DNA of 64,000 bases. Origin: DASUAS01 sp963819475 (GTDB lineage: Bacteria; Actinomycetota; Acidimicrobiia; IMCC26256; DASPTH01). The translations under genes and the position numbers were made by a program. Location of the stretch: positions 806,001-870,000 of the forward strand of contig CAWFWE010000004.1 of NCBI GenBank assembly GCA_963819475.1, in the 5' to 3' direction. Numbering within the stretch: position 1 is the first letter of the stretch; the number at the start of each line of letters is the position of its first letter. This document shows positions 9,140 through 21,383 of this stretch, in pieces. The notes below the pieces were generated by a model, which saw only the letters and a program-made list of their open reading frames with translations, made no database searches and was not told the origin of the DNA.

Positions 9140-9811
9140 TCAGGCCGCGGCGCCGGTGAGGATCCGGCGGACCTCGTCCTCCGACTCCGGGGTGACCATG
9201 GCCAGGACCTCGTCGCCGGCCTCGAACACCGAGTCGCCCCTGGGCATCACGACGTGCTCGTCACGCACGATGGCGACGATGGTGGCGTTCCGGGGCACGT
9301 CGACGTCGCGGAGGGCGCGGTCGATGACGGGGGAGTCGCCGGCGAGGGTCACCTCGACCAGGCGGGCCTGGCCGCCCTCGAACTGGAGGATGCGGACCAG
9401 GCGGCCGACGGTGACGGCCTCCTCCACCAGGGCGGTGATGAGGTGCGGGGTCGACACCGAGAGGTCGACGCCCCAGTTCTCGTTGAACAGCCACTCGTTC
9501 TTGGGGTGGTTCACCCGGGCGATCACCCGGGGCACCGCGAACTCCTGCTTGGCGAGCAGCGAGACGACCAGGTTGTCTTCGTCGTCGCCGGTCGCGGCGA
9601 CGACCACGTCGCAGGAGTCGAGCCCGGCGGCCCGCAGCGAGTTGACCTCGCAGGCGTCGGCCACGTGCCAGTCGATGCCGTCGGCCTCGGTCTGGGACCG
9701 CTTCACCACCGCGGGGTTCTGCTCGATGATGAGCACCTCGTGGCCGGCGGCGCGCAGGTCGTTGGCGATGAACAGCCCGACGTTCCCCGCGCCTGCGATC
9801 GCGACCCGCAT
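9140..9811 (-). CDS. TrkA-family potassium regulatory protein (second of a pair)
   Basis: 223 residues. Rossmann RCK-N domain: 'VAIAGAGNVGLFIANDL', acidic strand end 'LIIEQNP', then 'DACEVNSLRAAGLDSCDVVVAATGDDEDNLVVSLLAK', the classic TrkA pattern. An RCK-C domain follows ('VEVTLAGDSPVIDRALRDVDVPRNATIVAIVR'). It binds NAD(H) and/or ATP and gates a K+ channel or transporter. The start overlaps the stop of the upstream trkA paralogue by one base (TGATG), so the two are coupled, as in mycobacterial ceoB-ceoC. Confidence 0.9.
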   Translation of the reverse strand: MRVAIAGAGNVGLFIANDLRAAGHEVLIIEQNPAVVKRSQTEADGIDWHVADACEVNSLRAAGLDSCDVVVAATGDDEDNLVVSLLAKQEFAVPRVIARVNHPKNEWLFNENWGVDLSVSTPHLITALVEEAVTVGRLVRILQFEGGQARLVEVTLAGDSPVIDRALRDVDVPRNATIVAIVRDEHVVMPRGDSVFEAGDEVLAMVTPESEDEVRRILTGAAA

Positions 9812-10479
9812 CAGTGGTGCTCCTCGCCGTGCTCCAGGCGGTCCCGCAGCATCTCCAGCGCCGAGACGTCGGCGGCGAAGTGCAGGATGTCGCCGTCCTG
9901 GCCGATCGCGCTCGGCGTGCTCACCTGCGCCGCGCCCAGCCGGGTGATGGCCACCAGCCAGAAGACGCCGGGTTCGCTCAACGGCGCCAACTTCTTTCCT
10001 GCCCACTTGGCCGGGATCGGGTAGTCGAGCAGGCACACCTTGCCGCTCGGGTCGAGCCACTCGTGCGGCTGGTCCTCGGTGGGCAGGAGGCGGCGCATCA
10101 CCTGGTCGGTGGTCCAGGAGACGGTGGCGACCGTCGGGATGCCGAGCCGTTGGTAGATCAGCGCCCGCCGGGGGTCGTAGATACGAGCGACGACCCGGTC
10201 GATGGCGAAGTTCTCGCGTGCGATGCGAGCGGTGAGGATGTTCGAGTTGTCGCCGCTCGTGACCGCCGCGACCGCACCCGCCCGCTCGATGCCGGCCTCG
10301 ACGAGGTGGTCGCGGTCGAAGCCGAAGCCGACCACCTTCTGCCCGGAGAAGTCCTCGGGGAGGCGCTTGCGGAACGCGTCGGCGTTCTTGTCGATGATCG
10401 CGACCGCGTGCCCGCTGCGCTCGAGGCTCAGGGCGAGCTCGCTGCCCACCCGCCCACAACCGACTACGACGACGTGCAC
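9811..10479 (-). CDS. TrkA-family potassium regulatory protein (first of a pair)
   Basis: 222 residues from GTG 10479: 'HVVVVGCGRVGSELALSLERSGHAVAIIDKNADAF', an RCK-N domain with GxGxxG and an acidic strand-2 end. 'RAGAVAAVTSGDNSNILTARIARE' follows, then an RCK-C-like end. The linker between the two domains is longer than in its partner. It is divergent from the KimA-like permease across a 178-bp gap, so the two K+ genes may share regulatory DNA. I looked for a c-di-AMP riboswitch there and could not recognise one. Confidence 0.88.
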   Translation of the reverse strand: MHVVVVGCGRVGSELALSLERSGHAVAIIDKNADAFRKRLPEDFSGQKVVGFGFDRDHLVEAGIERAGAVAAVTSGDNSNILTARIARENFAIDRVVARIYDPRRALIYQRLGIPTVATVSWTTDQVMRRLLPTEDQPHEWLDPSGKVCLLDYPIPAKWAGKKLAPLSEPGVFWLVAITRLGAAQVSTPSAIGQDGDILHFAADVSALEMLRDRLEHGEEHH

Positions 10480-10657
10480 GGATGACTCCCTCCGACGCCC
10501 GAACCGACGAAGGGTACCGGTCCGGTCCCGTCGATTCGAATTCCTGACGGCCGGCTGACGGAGCAGAGCAATTGCCCTTACGGGTCCGTGTCCGACCGCG
10601 GGGGATGGCAAGCTGTCGGCTGCCGGTCGTTCCCAGGGGCTCGGAGGATCCGACGAC

Positions 10658-12509
10658 GTGGCATTCGTCAAACGGGTACTCGTCGGTCGCCCGCTGGCGA
10701 CGACCGAGATGGAGCACCAGCGAATTCCGAAGACCATCGCGCTCGCGGTTTTCTCGTCGGACGCGATCTCTTCGACCGCATACGCGACCGAGGAGATCCT
10801 CTTCGTCGTCGCGGTCGGAGGGTCGAGCCTCGCGCTCGGGGCTGAGCAAGCTCATCCCGATCGGGATCGCGGTCGCGGTCCTGCTCACGATCGTCGTCAC
10901 GTCGTACCGCCAGACGATCTTCGCCTACCCGAGCGGTGGCGGCAGCTACGTGGTCAGTCGCGAGAACCTCGGAGAGAACCCGTCGCTCGTCGCGGGTGCG
11001 TCGTTGCTGGTCGACTACATCCTCACCGTCGCGGTGTCGATCTCGGCCGGCGTCGCCGCGATCGTGTCGATCCCCGCGTTCCAGGATCTGGCCAAGCACC
11101 GGGTCGCGCTCGGGTTGATCCTGATCGCCTTCATCAGCATCGCCAACCTGCGCGGCATCAAGGAGTCGGGCCGCCTCTTCGCGGTCCCCACCTACATCTA
11201 CATCTTGATCCTCGGCGCGCTCGTGAGCTACGGCCTGTTCCGAAGCTTCGTCCTCGACGACATCCACCACATCAACGCGCTGCCGTTCAAGGAGGAGGGT
11301 GGCAACCTCATCGGGGGCGAGCTGAGCGTGTTCATCCTGTTGAAGGGGTTCTCGTCGGGTGCGGTGGCGCTCACCGGGGTCGAGGCCATCTCCAACGGCG
11401 TACCCGCGTTCCGACGACCGGAGTCGAAGAACGCGGCGAACACCCTGCTCTGGATGGGCATCATCCTCGGGACGCTGTTCATGGGGGTGCAGATCCTCGC
11501 CCACCGCCTGGGGCCCTACCCGAGCGAGAAGACGACCGTCATGTCGCAGCTCGGCACCGCGGTGTTCGGGAGCGGCACCGTGCTCTACGTGGTGCTCCAG
11601 TTCGCGACCGCAGCCATCCTGACCCTCGCCGCCAACACCGCGTACGCCGACTTCCCGCGCCTGTCGTCGATCATCGCCCGGGACGGCTACCTACCGAGGC
11701 AGCTCGCGAACCGTGGCGACCGCCTCGTGTTCTCCAACGGCGTGCTGGTGCTGGCCACCGCCGCCGGTGCGCTCATCATCGCCTTCGGCGGCAAGACCAA
11801 CGCGCTGATCCCGCTGTACGCGGTCGGCGTGTTCCTGTCCTTCACCTTGTCGCAGGCCGGGATGGTGCGACATCACCAGAAGGAGCGCGAGCGCGGCTAC
11901 AAGCGCAACATCGTGATCAATGCCGTCGGCGCCGCGGCCACCTTCATCGTGCTCCTCATCGTCGGCGGCACGAAGTTCACGAGCGGGGCGTGGGTGCCAC
12001 TCGTCGTCATTCCCGTCATCGTGGTGGGGTTCAAGGCGATCAAACGCCACTACCGCACGGTGGCAGACGGGCTGCGGGTCACACCCGACTACAAGCCGCG
12101 CAACATGAACCACACCGTCGTGGTGCTCGTGGGGGGTGTGCACCGGGGGGTGCTGGAGGCGCTGGCCTACGCCCGCTCGCTGTCGCCGAACCACCTGATC
12201 GCGGTGTCGGTGGTGTCCGACGAAGAGGAGCAGGAGCGCCTCGAGCACGCCTGGGAGGAGTTCCGCATCGACATCCCGCTCGAGATCGTCTACTCGCCGT
12301 ACCGGGAGCTGACCCGACCGATCCTGCGTTACATCGACGAGCTCGACGCCCGGTGGGAGAACGACGTGATCACGGTGCTGCTCCCGGAGTTCGTCGTACG
12401 GCACTGGTGGGGCAACCTGCTCCACAACCAGACGGCGCTGCTGCTCAAGGGGCGGCTGCTCTTCCGCAAGGGGACGGTCGTGACGTCGCTTCCGTACCAC
12501 CTCGAGTGA
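10658..12509 (+). CDS. APC-family permease, KimA/Rv2690c-like potassium importer candidate, apparent frameshift
   Basis: The start is GTG 10658 behind GGAGG. The first about 60 residues ('IPKTIALAVFSSDAISSTAYATEEIL', the KimA/YdaO opening) are in one frame. The rest, from 'SKLIPIGIAVAVLLTIVVTSYRQ', is in another. Removing one G from the GGGG at 10838-10841 gives one continuous protein of about 617 residues. It has about 12 TM segments and a cytoplasmic universal-stress-like C-terminal domain from about residue 480 ('HTVVVLVGGVHRGVLEALAYARSL'). KimA of Bacillus is a c-di-AMP-controlled K+ importer; here the divergent TrkA pair supports a K+ role, but the substrate is inferred. Confidence 0.85.
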
Positions 12510-12634
12510 GGGCGCCGAGCCGCGGAATTCGGCGACAGATTGGACTCAGACGAGCCCCGGCCCCTACTTTTCCCTAGCCTCTCTGCGCCGGTCGATCGAC
12601 CCGTGCGCCGGTTCACACCTACCCCCGGACAGGA

Positions 12635-15013
<2,379 letters not shown>

Positions 15014-15029
15014 CCCGTTCCCCTGCGAA

Positions 15030-15072
15030 GTTGCGTCGTTCGTACGTCGTGGTGGGGTACGAGCGACGCAGC
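15030..15072. repeat. Imperfect palindrome, copy 1; possible bidirectional terminator
   Basis: Arms at 15032-15045 (TGCGTCGTTCGTAC) and 15057-15070 (GTACGAGCGACGCA) pair over 14 bp with one G-T wobble around an 11-base loop. It lies between the convergent hppA and AbiEi/DUF559 genes. A second copy lies at 16082-16120, exactly 1050 bp away in the same orientation. It could terminate both transcripts, but there is no T-tract; the copying also suggests a REP-like repeat family. Confidence 0.7.
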
Positions 15073-15097
15073 CTGGGCGGTTGAGCGGGCGAACTGA

Positions 15098-16033
15098 TCA
15101 GGCCGCGCGCTCTTGGAGGCGGCGAACACTGGTGGCGAGCCGGCGGCCGCGATCGGCGAGGTCCGCGACCGTGGCGGTCAGGACGGTGAATCCCAGCTCG
15201 GTGACGGCGTTGCGACGAGCACTGTCACGGATGAGGGCCACCTTGCCGGTGTGCTCCTGCACGCTGTCGTACTCGATCAGTATCTTCGCCGACGGGTAGG
15301 CAAGGTCAGCGCGGGCGACGAGCTCACCGACTTGGGTGCGTACCTCGAACTGGAGTGCCGGCTTCGGAAGTCCCTGCAAGACCAGGTACCTCGCCAGCAT
15401 GCGTTCCGGAATACTCTCCGGGGCGGCGCCGCCCGTTCGCTCTTCGACCGCGGCCCGGAAGCGCGCTCCTCCTGGGCGTCCCTTGGTCGCCAGTCGAGCG
15501 GCTACGTCCGTGAGGTCGTCGAGCTCAACCAGCCGGCGACGAATCGCCGAGTCGAAGTTCGCGTCGAGCATCATCGGGCTCAGCGCGCGGGCGAGGTCAA
15601 ACAAGGTCCTGGCCGGCGAGGTGCACGGGATGTTGCTCACGGAAGCGCGGTCTACGTCATCGATCCTCGTGCTCTCGTGGACGATCAGGCCGTCGTGACG
15701 CGCTCGACGCCAACGTGGCGTCGTGACCTCGACGAGATTGGTGTTGCCCGACGGCAGCTCCCACAGGGCCGCTGCCGACCGGTGCGAGGCAACGGCGCGA
15801 GTTCCGCCGGCCCAGCAGGCGGCCAGCAGGGCGCCCTGCCATGTGACCGGGGCACCGGCGAGCCGGTACACCGAGTCGTACAAGCGCACCCAGCGACCGT
15901 TCGCGATTCGACCGAGCCGGATTTGTCTCGTGGTTTGAAGTTCATCGAGATGCCGAATCGCGAAGATGCCGTGGTGTTCCTGGGCGATCCGAGCGATCGC
16001 TTCGTCGTGGTGTGCGTGCATGGCGGCATTCAA
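15098..16033 (-). CDS. AbiEi-antitoxin-like / DUF559-like protein
   Basis: 311 residues. The N-terminal part ('HGIFAIRHLDELQTTRQIRLGRIANGRWVRLYDSVYRL') is the winged-helix AbiEi-like domain. The C-terminal part ('PKPALQFEVRTQVGELVARADLAYPSAKILIEYDSVQEHTG') resembles the DUF559/Vsr-type nuclease core with a D-x(n)-E-Y-D-S arrangement. Proteins of this design are common in Actinobacteria, often without a partner toxin. No adjacent AbiEii nucleotidyltransferase is present. Both sides of the gene carry copies of one palindromic repeat. ATG 16033 or 16021 may be the start. Confidence 0.75.
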   Translation of the reverse strand: MNAAMHAHHDEAIARIAQEHHGIFAIRHLDELQTTRQIRLGRIANGRWVRLYDSVYRLAGAPVTWQGALLAACWAGGTRAVASHRSAAALWELPSGNTNLVEVTTPRWRRARHDGLIVHESTRIDDVDRASVSNIPCTSPARTLFDLARALSPMMLDANFDSAIRRRLVELDDLTDVAARLATKGRPGGARFRAAVEERTGGAAPESIPERMLARYLVLQGLPKPALQFEVRTQVGELVARADLAYPSAKILIEYDSVQEHTGKVALIRDSARRNAVTELGFTVLTATVADLADRGRRLATSVRRLQERAA

Positions 16034-16081
16034 CCGCCGAGGTACGACGTTCTTCGAGGGGACGAACCAGGCCGGGCAACC

Positions 16082-16120
16082 TGCGTCGACGGTACGTCGT
16101 GGTCAGGTACGAACGACGCA
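16082..16120. repeat. Imperfect palindrome, copy 2
   Basis: Arms at 16082-16095 and 16107-16120 around the loop GTCGTGGTCAG. The loop and right arm are nearly the same as copy 1, while the left arm has diverged at three adjacent bases and would leave an internal bulge. It sits between the start of the AbiEi/DUF559 gene and the end of the dedA-type gene, where it could terminate the latter. Confidence 0.65.
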
Positions 16121-16142
16121 ACCTCGCAAGTGCGGTGCCCGG

Positions 16143-16844
16143 TCAGTCTTCTTCGACGACCTCGTGGAGGGCGGCGGCCTCGGCTTCGGCCTGGGCCTGG
16201 GTGTACCGGCGGGGTCCCTGTTTCTTGGCCTTGCGCCACTCGATGAACGGCGGGATCAGCGAGACGATGATGATGGCTGCGATGAGCGGGTACAGATAGG
16301 TGTCGATCGAGTCACCGATCGCGTCCGCCAGCCAGTAGCCGGCCAGCGTCACCCCGAACACCCAGATGAACGCGCCGACCACGTTGAAGCTGATGAACGT
16401 CTTGCGGCTCATCTTCCCGATGCCGGCGACGACCGGGGCGAACGTCCGCACCACGGGCACGAAGCGGGCCAGGACGATGGTCTTGGCCCCGTGCCGGTCG
16501 AAGAAGTCCTCGGTGCGGTCGATGAACTCCCGTTTGAAGAACCTCGAATCGGGGCGGCGGAGGAGCCTCGGGCCCACGCGCTGCCCGATCGTGAACCCCA
16601 CCTGGTCGCCGATCACGGCCGCCGCGAAGCACCCGAGGAGGACGGCCGCCAGGTTGAGCTTGCCCTGGTTGGCCAGGATCCCGGCGGTGAAGAGGAGCGA
16701 GTCGCCGGGGAGGAAGAATCCGATCAGCAGCCCGGTTTCGGCGAAGATGATGAGCATCAGCCCGATCTCGCCGTAGGGGCTCAGGTCGTTGAGGATCTCC
16801 TTGGGGTCCAGGCTGAGCGCGAGAATCGTCGAGAGCAGGTGCAC
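16143..16844 (-). CDS. DedA/VTT-family membrane protein
   Basis: 233 residues from GTG 16844. The DedA signatures are clear: 'FAETGLLIGFFLPGDSLLFTAGIL' (F-x-E-x-x-x-P-x-P-G-D region), 'ARFVPVVRTFAPVVAGIGKMS' (R-F-x-P-x-x-R-x-x-x-x-x-x-A-G) and 'FNVVGAFIWVFGVTLAGYW'. Five to six TM segments, then a charged C-terminal tail. DedA proteins are implicated in undecaprenyl-phosphate or phospholipid flipping and membrane homeostasis. It is divergent from topA with about 160 bp between them. Confidence 0.9.
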   Translation of the reverse strand: MHLLSTILALSLDPKEILNDLSPYGEIGLMLIIFAETGLLIGFFLPGDSLLFTAGILANQGKLNLAAVLLGCFAAAVIGDQVGFTIGQRVGPRLLRRPDSRFFKREFIDRTEDFFDRHGAKTIVLARFVPVVRTFAPVVAGIGKMSRKTFISFNVVGAFIWVFGVTLAGYWLADAIGDSIDTYLYPLIAAIIIVSLIPPFIEWRKAKKQGPRRYTQAQAEAEAAALHEVVEED

Positions 16845-17006
16845 GACGGCGCAGGATAGACGCCCCGACCCGGCGCTCCACTGAACGCCGGGAGTTGACA
16901 GGGGCCGCTCATCGCAGCACTGTCCGGCGCCGATACGTCTCCCGACCCCGCCCGCCGACCAGACTGGACGGCTCGCACCGGCCCCAGCCCCCGAAGAACC
17001 CCAGGA

Positions 17007-19777
17007 ATGCACGTGGCAAAACCACTCGTGATCGTGGAATCCGGCGCGAAGGCCAAGACCATCGCGGGCTTCCTCGGCGCGGACCGCTACACGGTGATGG
17101 CGAGCGTGGGGCACATCCGTGACCTGCCCCGCGGCGCCAAGTACGCGCCGAAGAACGTCACCAAGCCCGAGGTGCGCCGCCTCGGCATCGACGTCGACGA
17201 CCACTTCGCCCCCATCTACGTCGTGCCCGACGACAAGAAGCAGGTCGTCTCCCAGTTGAAGGCGGCGCTGAAGGACGCCAGCGAGCTGTACCTCGCGACC
17301 GACGAGGACCGCGAGGGCGAGGCGATCTCGTGGCACCTCCTCGAGGTGCTGAAGCCGCGCATCCCGGTCAAGCGCATGGTGTTCCACGAGATCACCAGCG
17401 AGGCGATCGAGGAGGCCATCGACAACTGGCGCGACCTCGACATGAAGTTGGTCGAGGCGCAGGAGGGGCGCCGCACCCTCGACCGGCTGTACGGCTACGA
17501 GGTCTCGAACGTCGCGTTCCGCCGCATCGGCCCCGGCACGTCGGCCGGACGGGTGCAGAGCGTCGCGACGCGTCTCGTCGTCGACCGCGAGCGCGCCCGC
17601 ATGGCGTTCCGCAGCGGTTCGTACTGGGACCTCGAGGGCGCGTTCGGCGACGGCGAGCCCGGGTTCCCCGCGTCACTCGTCACGCTCGACGGCAAGCGCC
17701 TCGCGTCGGGCCGCGACTTCAACGCCGACACGGGTCAGTTGAACCCGAACGCCGACGTCGCGCTGCTCGACGAGGACGGCGCGACCGCGCTGGCCACGCG
17801 CCTCCAGGACCAGCTGTTCACGGTCGCCTCGCTCGAGACCCGAGCCCACACCGAACGCCCCAAGGCGCCCTTCATCACGTCGACGCTGCAGCAGGAGGCG
17901 GGCCGCAAGCTCGGCTTCAGCTCGGCGCGCACGATGCACGTGGCCCAGGGGCTCTACGAGCGCGGGCTCATCACCTACATGCGAACCGACTCCACCTCGC
18001 TCTCCGCGCAAGCGGTCAGCGCCGCCCGCAACCAGATCCGCAGCATGTACGGCGAGGCCTACCTCCCCGACCAGCCGCGCGAGTACCGCAGCAAGGTGAA
18101 GAACGCACAGGAGGCGCACGAGGCGATCCGCCCCGCCGGCGACCGCATGCGCACCGTCGACGACGTCGCCCGTGAGCTCAGCGGTACCGACGAGCGTCGC
18201 CTCTACGACCTCATCTGGAAGCGCACGGTGGCGTCGCAGATGGCCGACGCCCGCATCCGGCGCGTCACCCTCCGGCTCGCCGCGACCTCCACCGACGGTG
18301 AGGCGGCCGTGTTCCAGGCGACCGGCCGCACCATCGAGTTCCCCGGTTACCTGCGCGCCTACGTCGAGGGTGCCGACGACCCGGACGCCGAGCTCGAGGA
18401 CCGCGAGACCATCCTTCCCCAGCTCGAGGAGGGCGCGACGGTCGAGTGCCGCGAGCTGAAGCCGTCGGGTCACACCACCCAACCGCCGGCGCGCTACACC
18501 GAGGCGAGCCTGGTGAAGGAGCTCGAGGACCGCGGCATCGGCCGCCCGTCGACGTACGCGTCGGTGATCGAGACCATCCTCCGCCGCGACTACGTGTTCA
18601 AGAAGGGGAGCGCGCTCGTCCCCACGTGGACCGCGTTCGCCAAGGTGCAGCTGCTGGAGCGCTACTTCTCCCACCTCATCGACTACGAGTTCACCGCGAC
18701 GATGGAGGAGGCGCTCGACGCCATCGCACGCGGCGAAGGCGAAGCCGAGAAGTGGCTCCACTCCTTCTACTTCGGCAACGGACAGGTCGGCTTGCGCGAC
18801 CTCGTGGCCGAGGAACACATCGCGCAGATCGACAAGGCCGAGGTCAACGCAGTGCACATCGGGGCCGACGGCGACGGCCGGGAGCTCGTCGTCCGAGTCT
18901 GGCCCAATGGGGCCAACATCGAGCGCGGCGACGAGAAGGGCCCGGTGCCGGCCGACCTCGCGCCCGACGAGCTGACCCCCGAGAAGGCGGACGAGCTCCT
19001 CGCCCTGCCCACCGGGCCCCGCAAGTTGGGCACCGATCCCGAGAGCGGCCTCACCGTCCTCGTGCTCAACGGTCGTTTCGGTCCGTTCGTGCAGCTCGGC
19101 GAGCAGGAGCCCGGCTCCAAGGCGAAGCCCAGGCGGGCGTCGTTGTTCGCGTCGATGGATCCGGCGGCCGTCACGCTCGAGCAGGCGCTGGCGCTCCTCT
19201 CCCTGCCGCGCGTGGTCGGGGTCGACGACGACGGCGAGGAGATCACCGCGCAGAACGGTCGCTACGGGCCCTACCTCAAGAAGGGCACCGACAGCCGGAG
19301 CCTCGGCTCCGAGGACGACCTGTTCTCGGTGACGATGGAGCAGGCGAAGGCGATCTTCGCCCAACCGAAGCCGCGGCGCGGGCGCGGCGCGGCGAAGCCT
19401 CCGCTCGCCGAGCTGGGTGCGCACCCGGAATCGGGCGCACCGATCCGGGTGCTCGACGGGCGCTTCGGCCCGTACATCACCGACGGCACCGTCAACGCCT
19501 CGGTGCCACGCGGCACCGACCCCGAGACGGTCTCCCTCGAGCAGGCGGTCGAGCTGCTGCGCGAACGTGCCGCGTGCGTGCCCCGGCCACGAAGAAGAAG
19601 GCGCCGGCCAAGCGGACCGCGAAGAAGGCGACCAAGAAGGCGACCAAGAAGGCCTCACCGCCGCAGTCCATGACCACGCGCACGGTCAAGAAGCGGGCCG
19701 CCAAGAAGGCCACCGCGAAGAAGGCGCCGTCCACGTCCACCCGTTCCGCGACGAAACCTCCTGCTGCGGGTACGTAG
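17007..19777 (+). CDS. topA: DNA topoisomerase I, with frameshift before the Lys-rich tail
   Basis: Type IA topoisomerase. Toprim domain at the N-terminus ('KPLVIVESGAKAKTIAGFL', 'ATDEDREGEAISWHL'), the catalytic core with Tyr324 in 'LITYMRTDSTSLS', and 'EDRGIGRPSTYASVIETI'. At least three topo C-terminal repeats of the form 'G-R-F/Y-G-P-Y/F' follow (about residues 675-860). The actinobacterial Lys/Ala-rich tail ('ATKKKAPAKRTAKKATKK') is read in another frame; one base must change near 19565-19580. Without correction the protein ends at 19673 with an Arg/Pro-rich tail. ATG 17007 and GTG 17013 are both plausible starts. Confidence 0.93.
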
Positions 19778-19783
19778 ACGCGG

Positions 19784-21187
19784 ATGACCGACGAGCCGCC
19801 GGTTCAGCGCGAGGCACCATTCATCCCGTCCGACTCGTCGGAGCCGCCGATACCGGAGGCGCCGTGGCGGGTCTTCGGCACCAAGTCGTTCTTCCGGCTC
19901 TGGTCGGCGCAGTTCGTCTCCAGCCTCGGGGACTGGATCGGGCTCATCGCCATCCTTGCCATTGCGGCGCGGGTCTCCGACAACTCGGGCGCCGCAGTCA
20001 GCCTGGTGATGACGACCCGCGTGCTGCCGGGCTTCCTGCTCGGCACCGTCGGCGGGGTGATCATCGACCGGTTCGACCGCCGCAAGGTGATGGTGCTGTG
20101 CGACATCGGGCGCGCCAGCCTCCTGGTGATGCTGCCCTTCGTCGACAACATCGCCGGGCTGCTGCTGATCTCGTTGGGGCTCGAGATCCTGACCCTCCTG
20201 TGGGGGCCGGCGCAGGCCGCGTCGGTGCCCAACCTCGTGCCCGAGGAGCAGCTGTCGTCGGCGAATTCGCTGTCGCTGGCCGCGAGCTACGGCACGTTCC
20301 CGATCGCGTCGATCATCTTCTCGTTGCTCGCCGGGTTGGCGACGCTCCTCGGCGACCTCGACGTGATCTCCGCGTTCAAGGTCGACCAGGAAGCGCTCGC
20401 GTTGATCTTCGACGCGATGACGTTCCTCGTGTCGGCGGCGATCGTGTGGCGCCTCCCCCTCCCGCGCCGAGACCACGCGAACGGGAAACGGATCGACTGG
20501 ACCGAGACCTTCCGCGAGATCAAGGAAGGGCTGCAGTTCGTGTCGCAGCACGCGCTCGTGCGCGGCGTGATGCTCGGCCTGGGCTTCGGCCTCATCGGCG
20601 CGGGCGCGATGATCCCGCTCGGTCCGAGCTTCGCCCAGGAGGTGCTCGACGGCGGGAGCGCGGCGTTCGGCGTGCTGATGACCGCGCTCGGCTTCGGGGC
20701 GGCCATCGGTGTGGTCACGCTGCTGTGGCTGCAGGGCCGATTGCCGCGCATCACGGTGTTCTGCTTCGCGGTGATCGGCACCGGCGGGTTCCTCGTGCTC
20801 GCGGCGTCGTTCTCCGCGCTCGCGCCGGCGGCGTTGATGATCGGCGGCGTCGGTGCGTGCGCCGGCACCACGTACGTGACCGGGTTCACCGTGCTGCAGG
20901 AGAGCGTGAGTGACGAGTTGCGCGGCCGCACGTTCGCCACGCTGTACACCGTCGTCCGCTTGTGCCTCCTGATCTCGCTCACCATCTCGCCACTCTGGGC
21001 GGACTTCTGGGACTGGGTGACCGAGAAGCTGCTCACCGACCAGGCGGTGAGCATCGGGCCATACACCTATTCCTTCGTCGGAGTGCGGATCGCGCTCTGG
21101 GGTGGTGGCCTGATCACCATGGTCGCCGGGGTGGTCGCGTGGCGGTCGATCCGGCGCGGCGGAACGGGACGCGGCGGAGACGGGTGA
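19784..21187 (+). CDS. MFS transporter (EntS/MFS_3-like)
   Basis: 467 residues with about 12 TM helices. After a Pro/Glu-rich cytoplasmic N-terminus: 'FGTKSFFRLWSAQFVSSLGDWIGLIAILAIAARVS', typical of MFS_3/EntS-type exporters, and the loop 2-3 motif 'GTVGGVIIDRFDRRKVMVLCD'. The substrate cannot be deduced. It begins 6 bp after the topA tail and is followed closely by tmk, giving a topA-MFS-tmk-holB run common in actinobacterial genomes. Confidence 0.88.
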   Translation: MTDEPPVQREAPFIPSDSSEPPIPEAPWRVFGTKSFFRLWSAQFVSSLGDWIGLIAILAIAARVSDNSGAAVSLVMTTRVLPGFLLGTVGGVIIDRFDRRKVMVLCDIGRASLLVMLPFVDNIAGLLLISLGLEILTLLWGPAQAASVPNLVPEEQLSSANSLSLAASYGTFPIASIIFSLLAGLATLLGDLDVISAFKVDQEALALIFDAMTFLVSAAIVWRLPLPRRDHANGKRIDWTETFREIKEGLQFVSQHALVRGVMLGLGFGLIGAGAMIPLGPSFAQEVLDGGSAAFGVLMTALGFGAAIGVVTLLWLQGRLPRITVFCFAVIGTGGFLVLAASFSALAPAALMIGGVGACAGTTYVTGFTVLQESVSDELRGRTFATLYTVVRLCLLISLTISPLWADFWDWVTEKLLTDQAVSIGPYTYSFVGVRIALWGGGLITMVAGVVAWRSIRRGGTGRGGDG

Positions 21188-21194
21188 ACCGGTA

Positions 21195-21383
21195 GTGCCG
21201 GAGCACGGGCCGATCGAGCCGATCCGCCCCCTGGGCCTGCTCGAGCCGTCGCCGGTGGCGGAGCCGATCGACGACGGGTCCACCGAGGACGACGGGACCA
21301 CCGCGGCCGCGCCGACCGAGCACGACGCCACCGAGCACGACGCCACCGACGACGACGCACCGGAAGCCGGAGCCGTACCATGA
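21195..21383 (+). CDS. Short acidic ORF between the MFS gene and tmk (doubtful)
   Basis: 62 residues from GTG 21195, overlapping the tmk start by 4 bp. Composition is Pro/Asp/Glu/Thr-rich with an internal repeat ('EHDATEHDATDDDA'). No domain or membrane segment. It could be a real disordered protein or simply spacer sequence that happens to be open; the coupling to tmk is the only support. Confidence 0.35.
   Translation: MPEHGPIEPIRPLGLLEPSPVAEPIDDGSTEDDGTTAAAPTEHDATEHDATDDDAPEAGAVP

Noticed and set aside
10480..10657. c-di-AMP (ydaO-type) riboswitch upstream of the KimA-like gene
   Set aside because: Expected from the function, but I could not find the conserved core or pseudo-twofold stems in this interval.
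17673..19658. Long - strand open frame opposite topA
   Set aside because: Composition is that of an antisense shadow, and topA on the other strand has all catalytic motifs.
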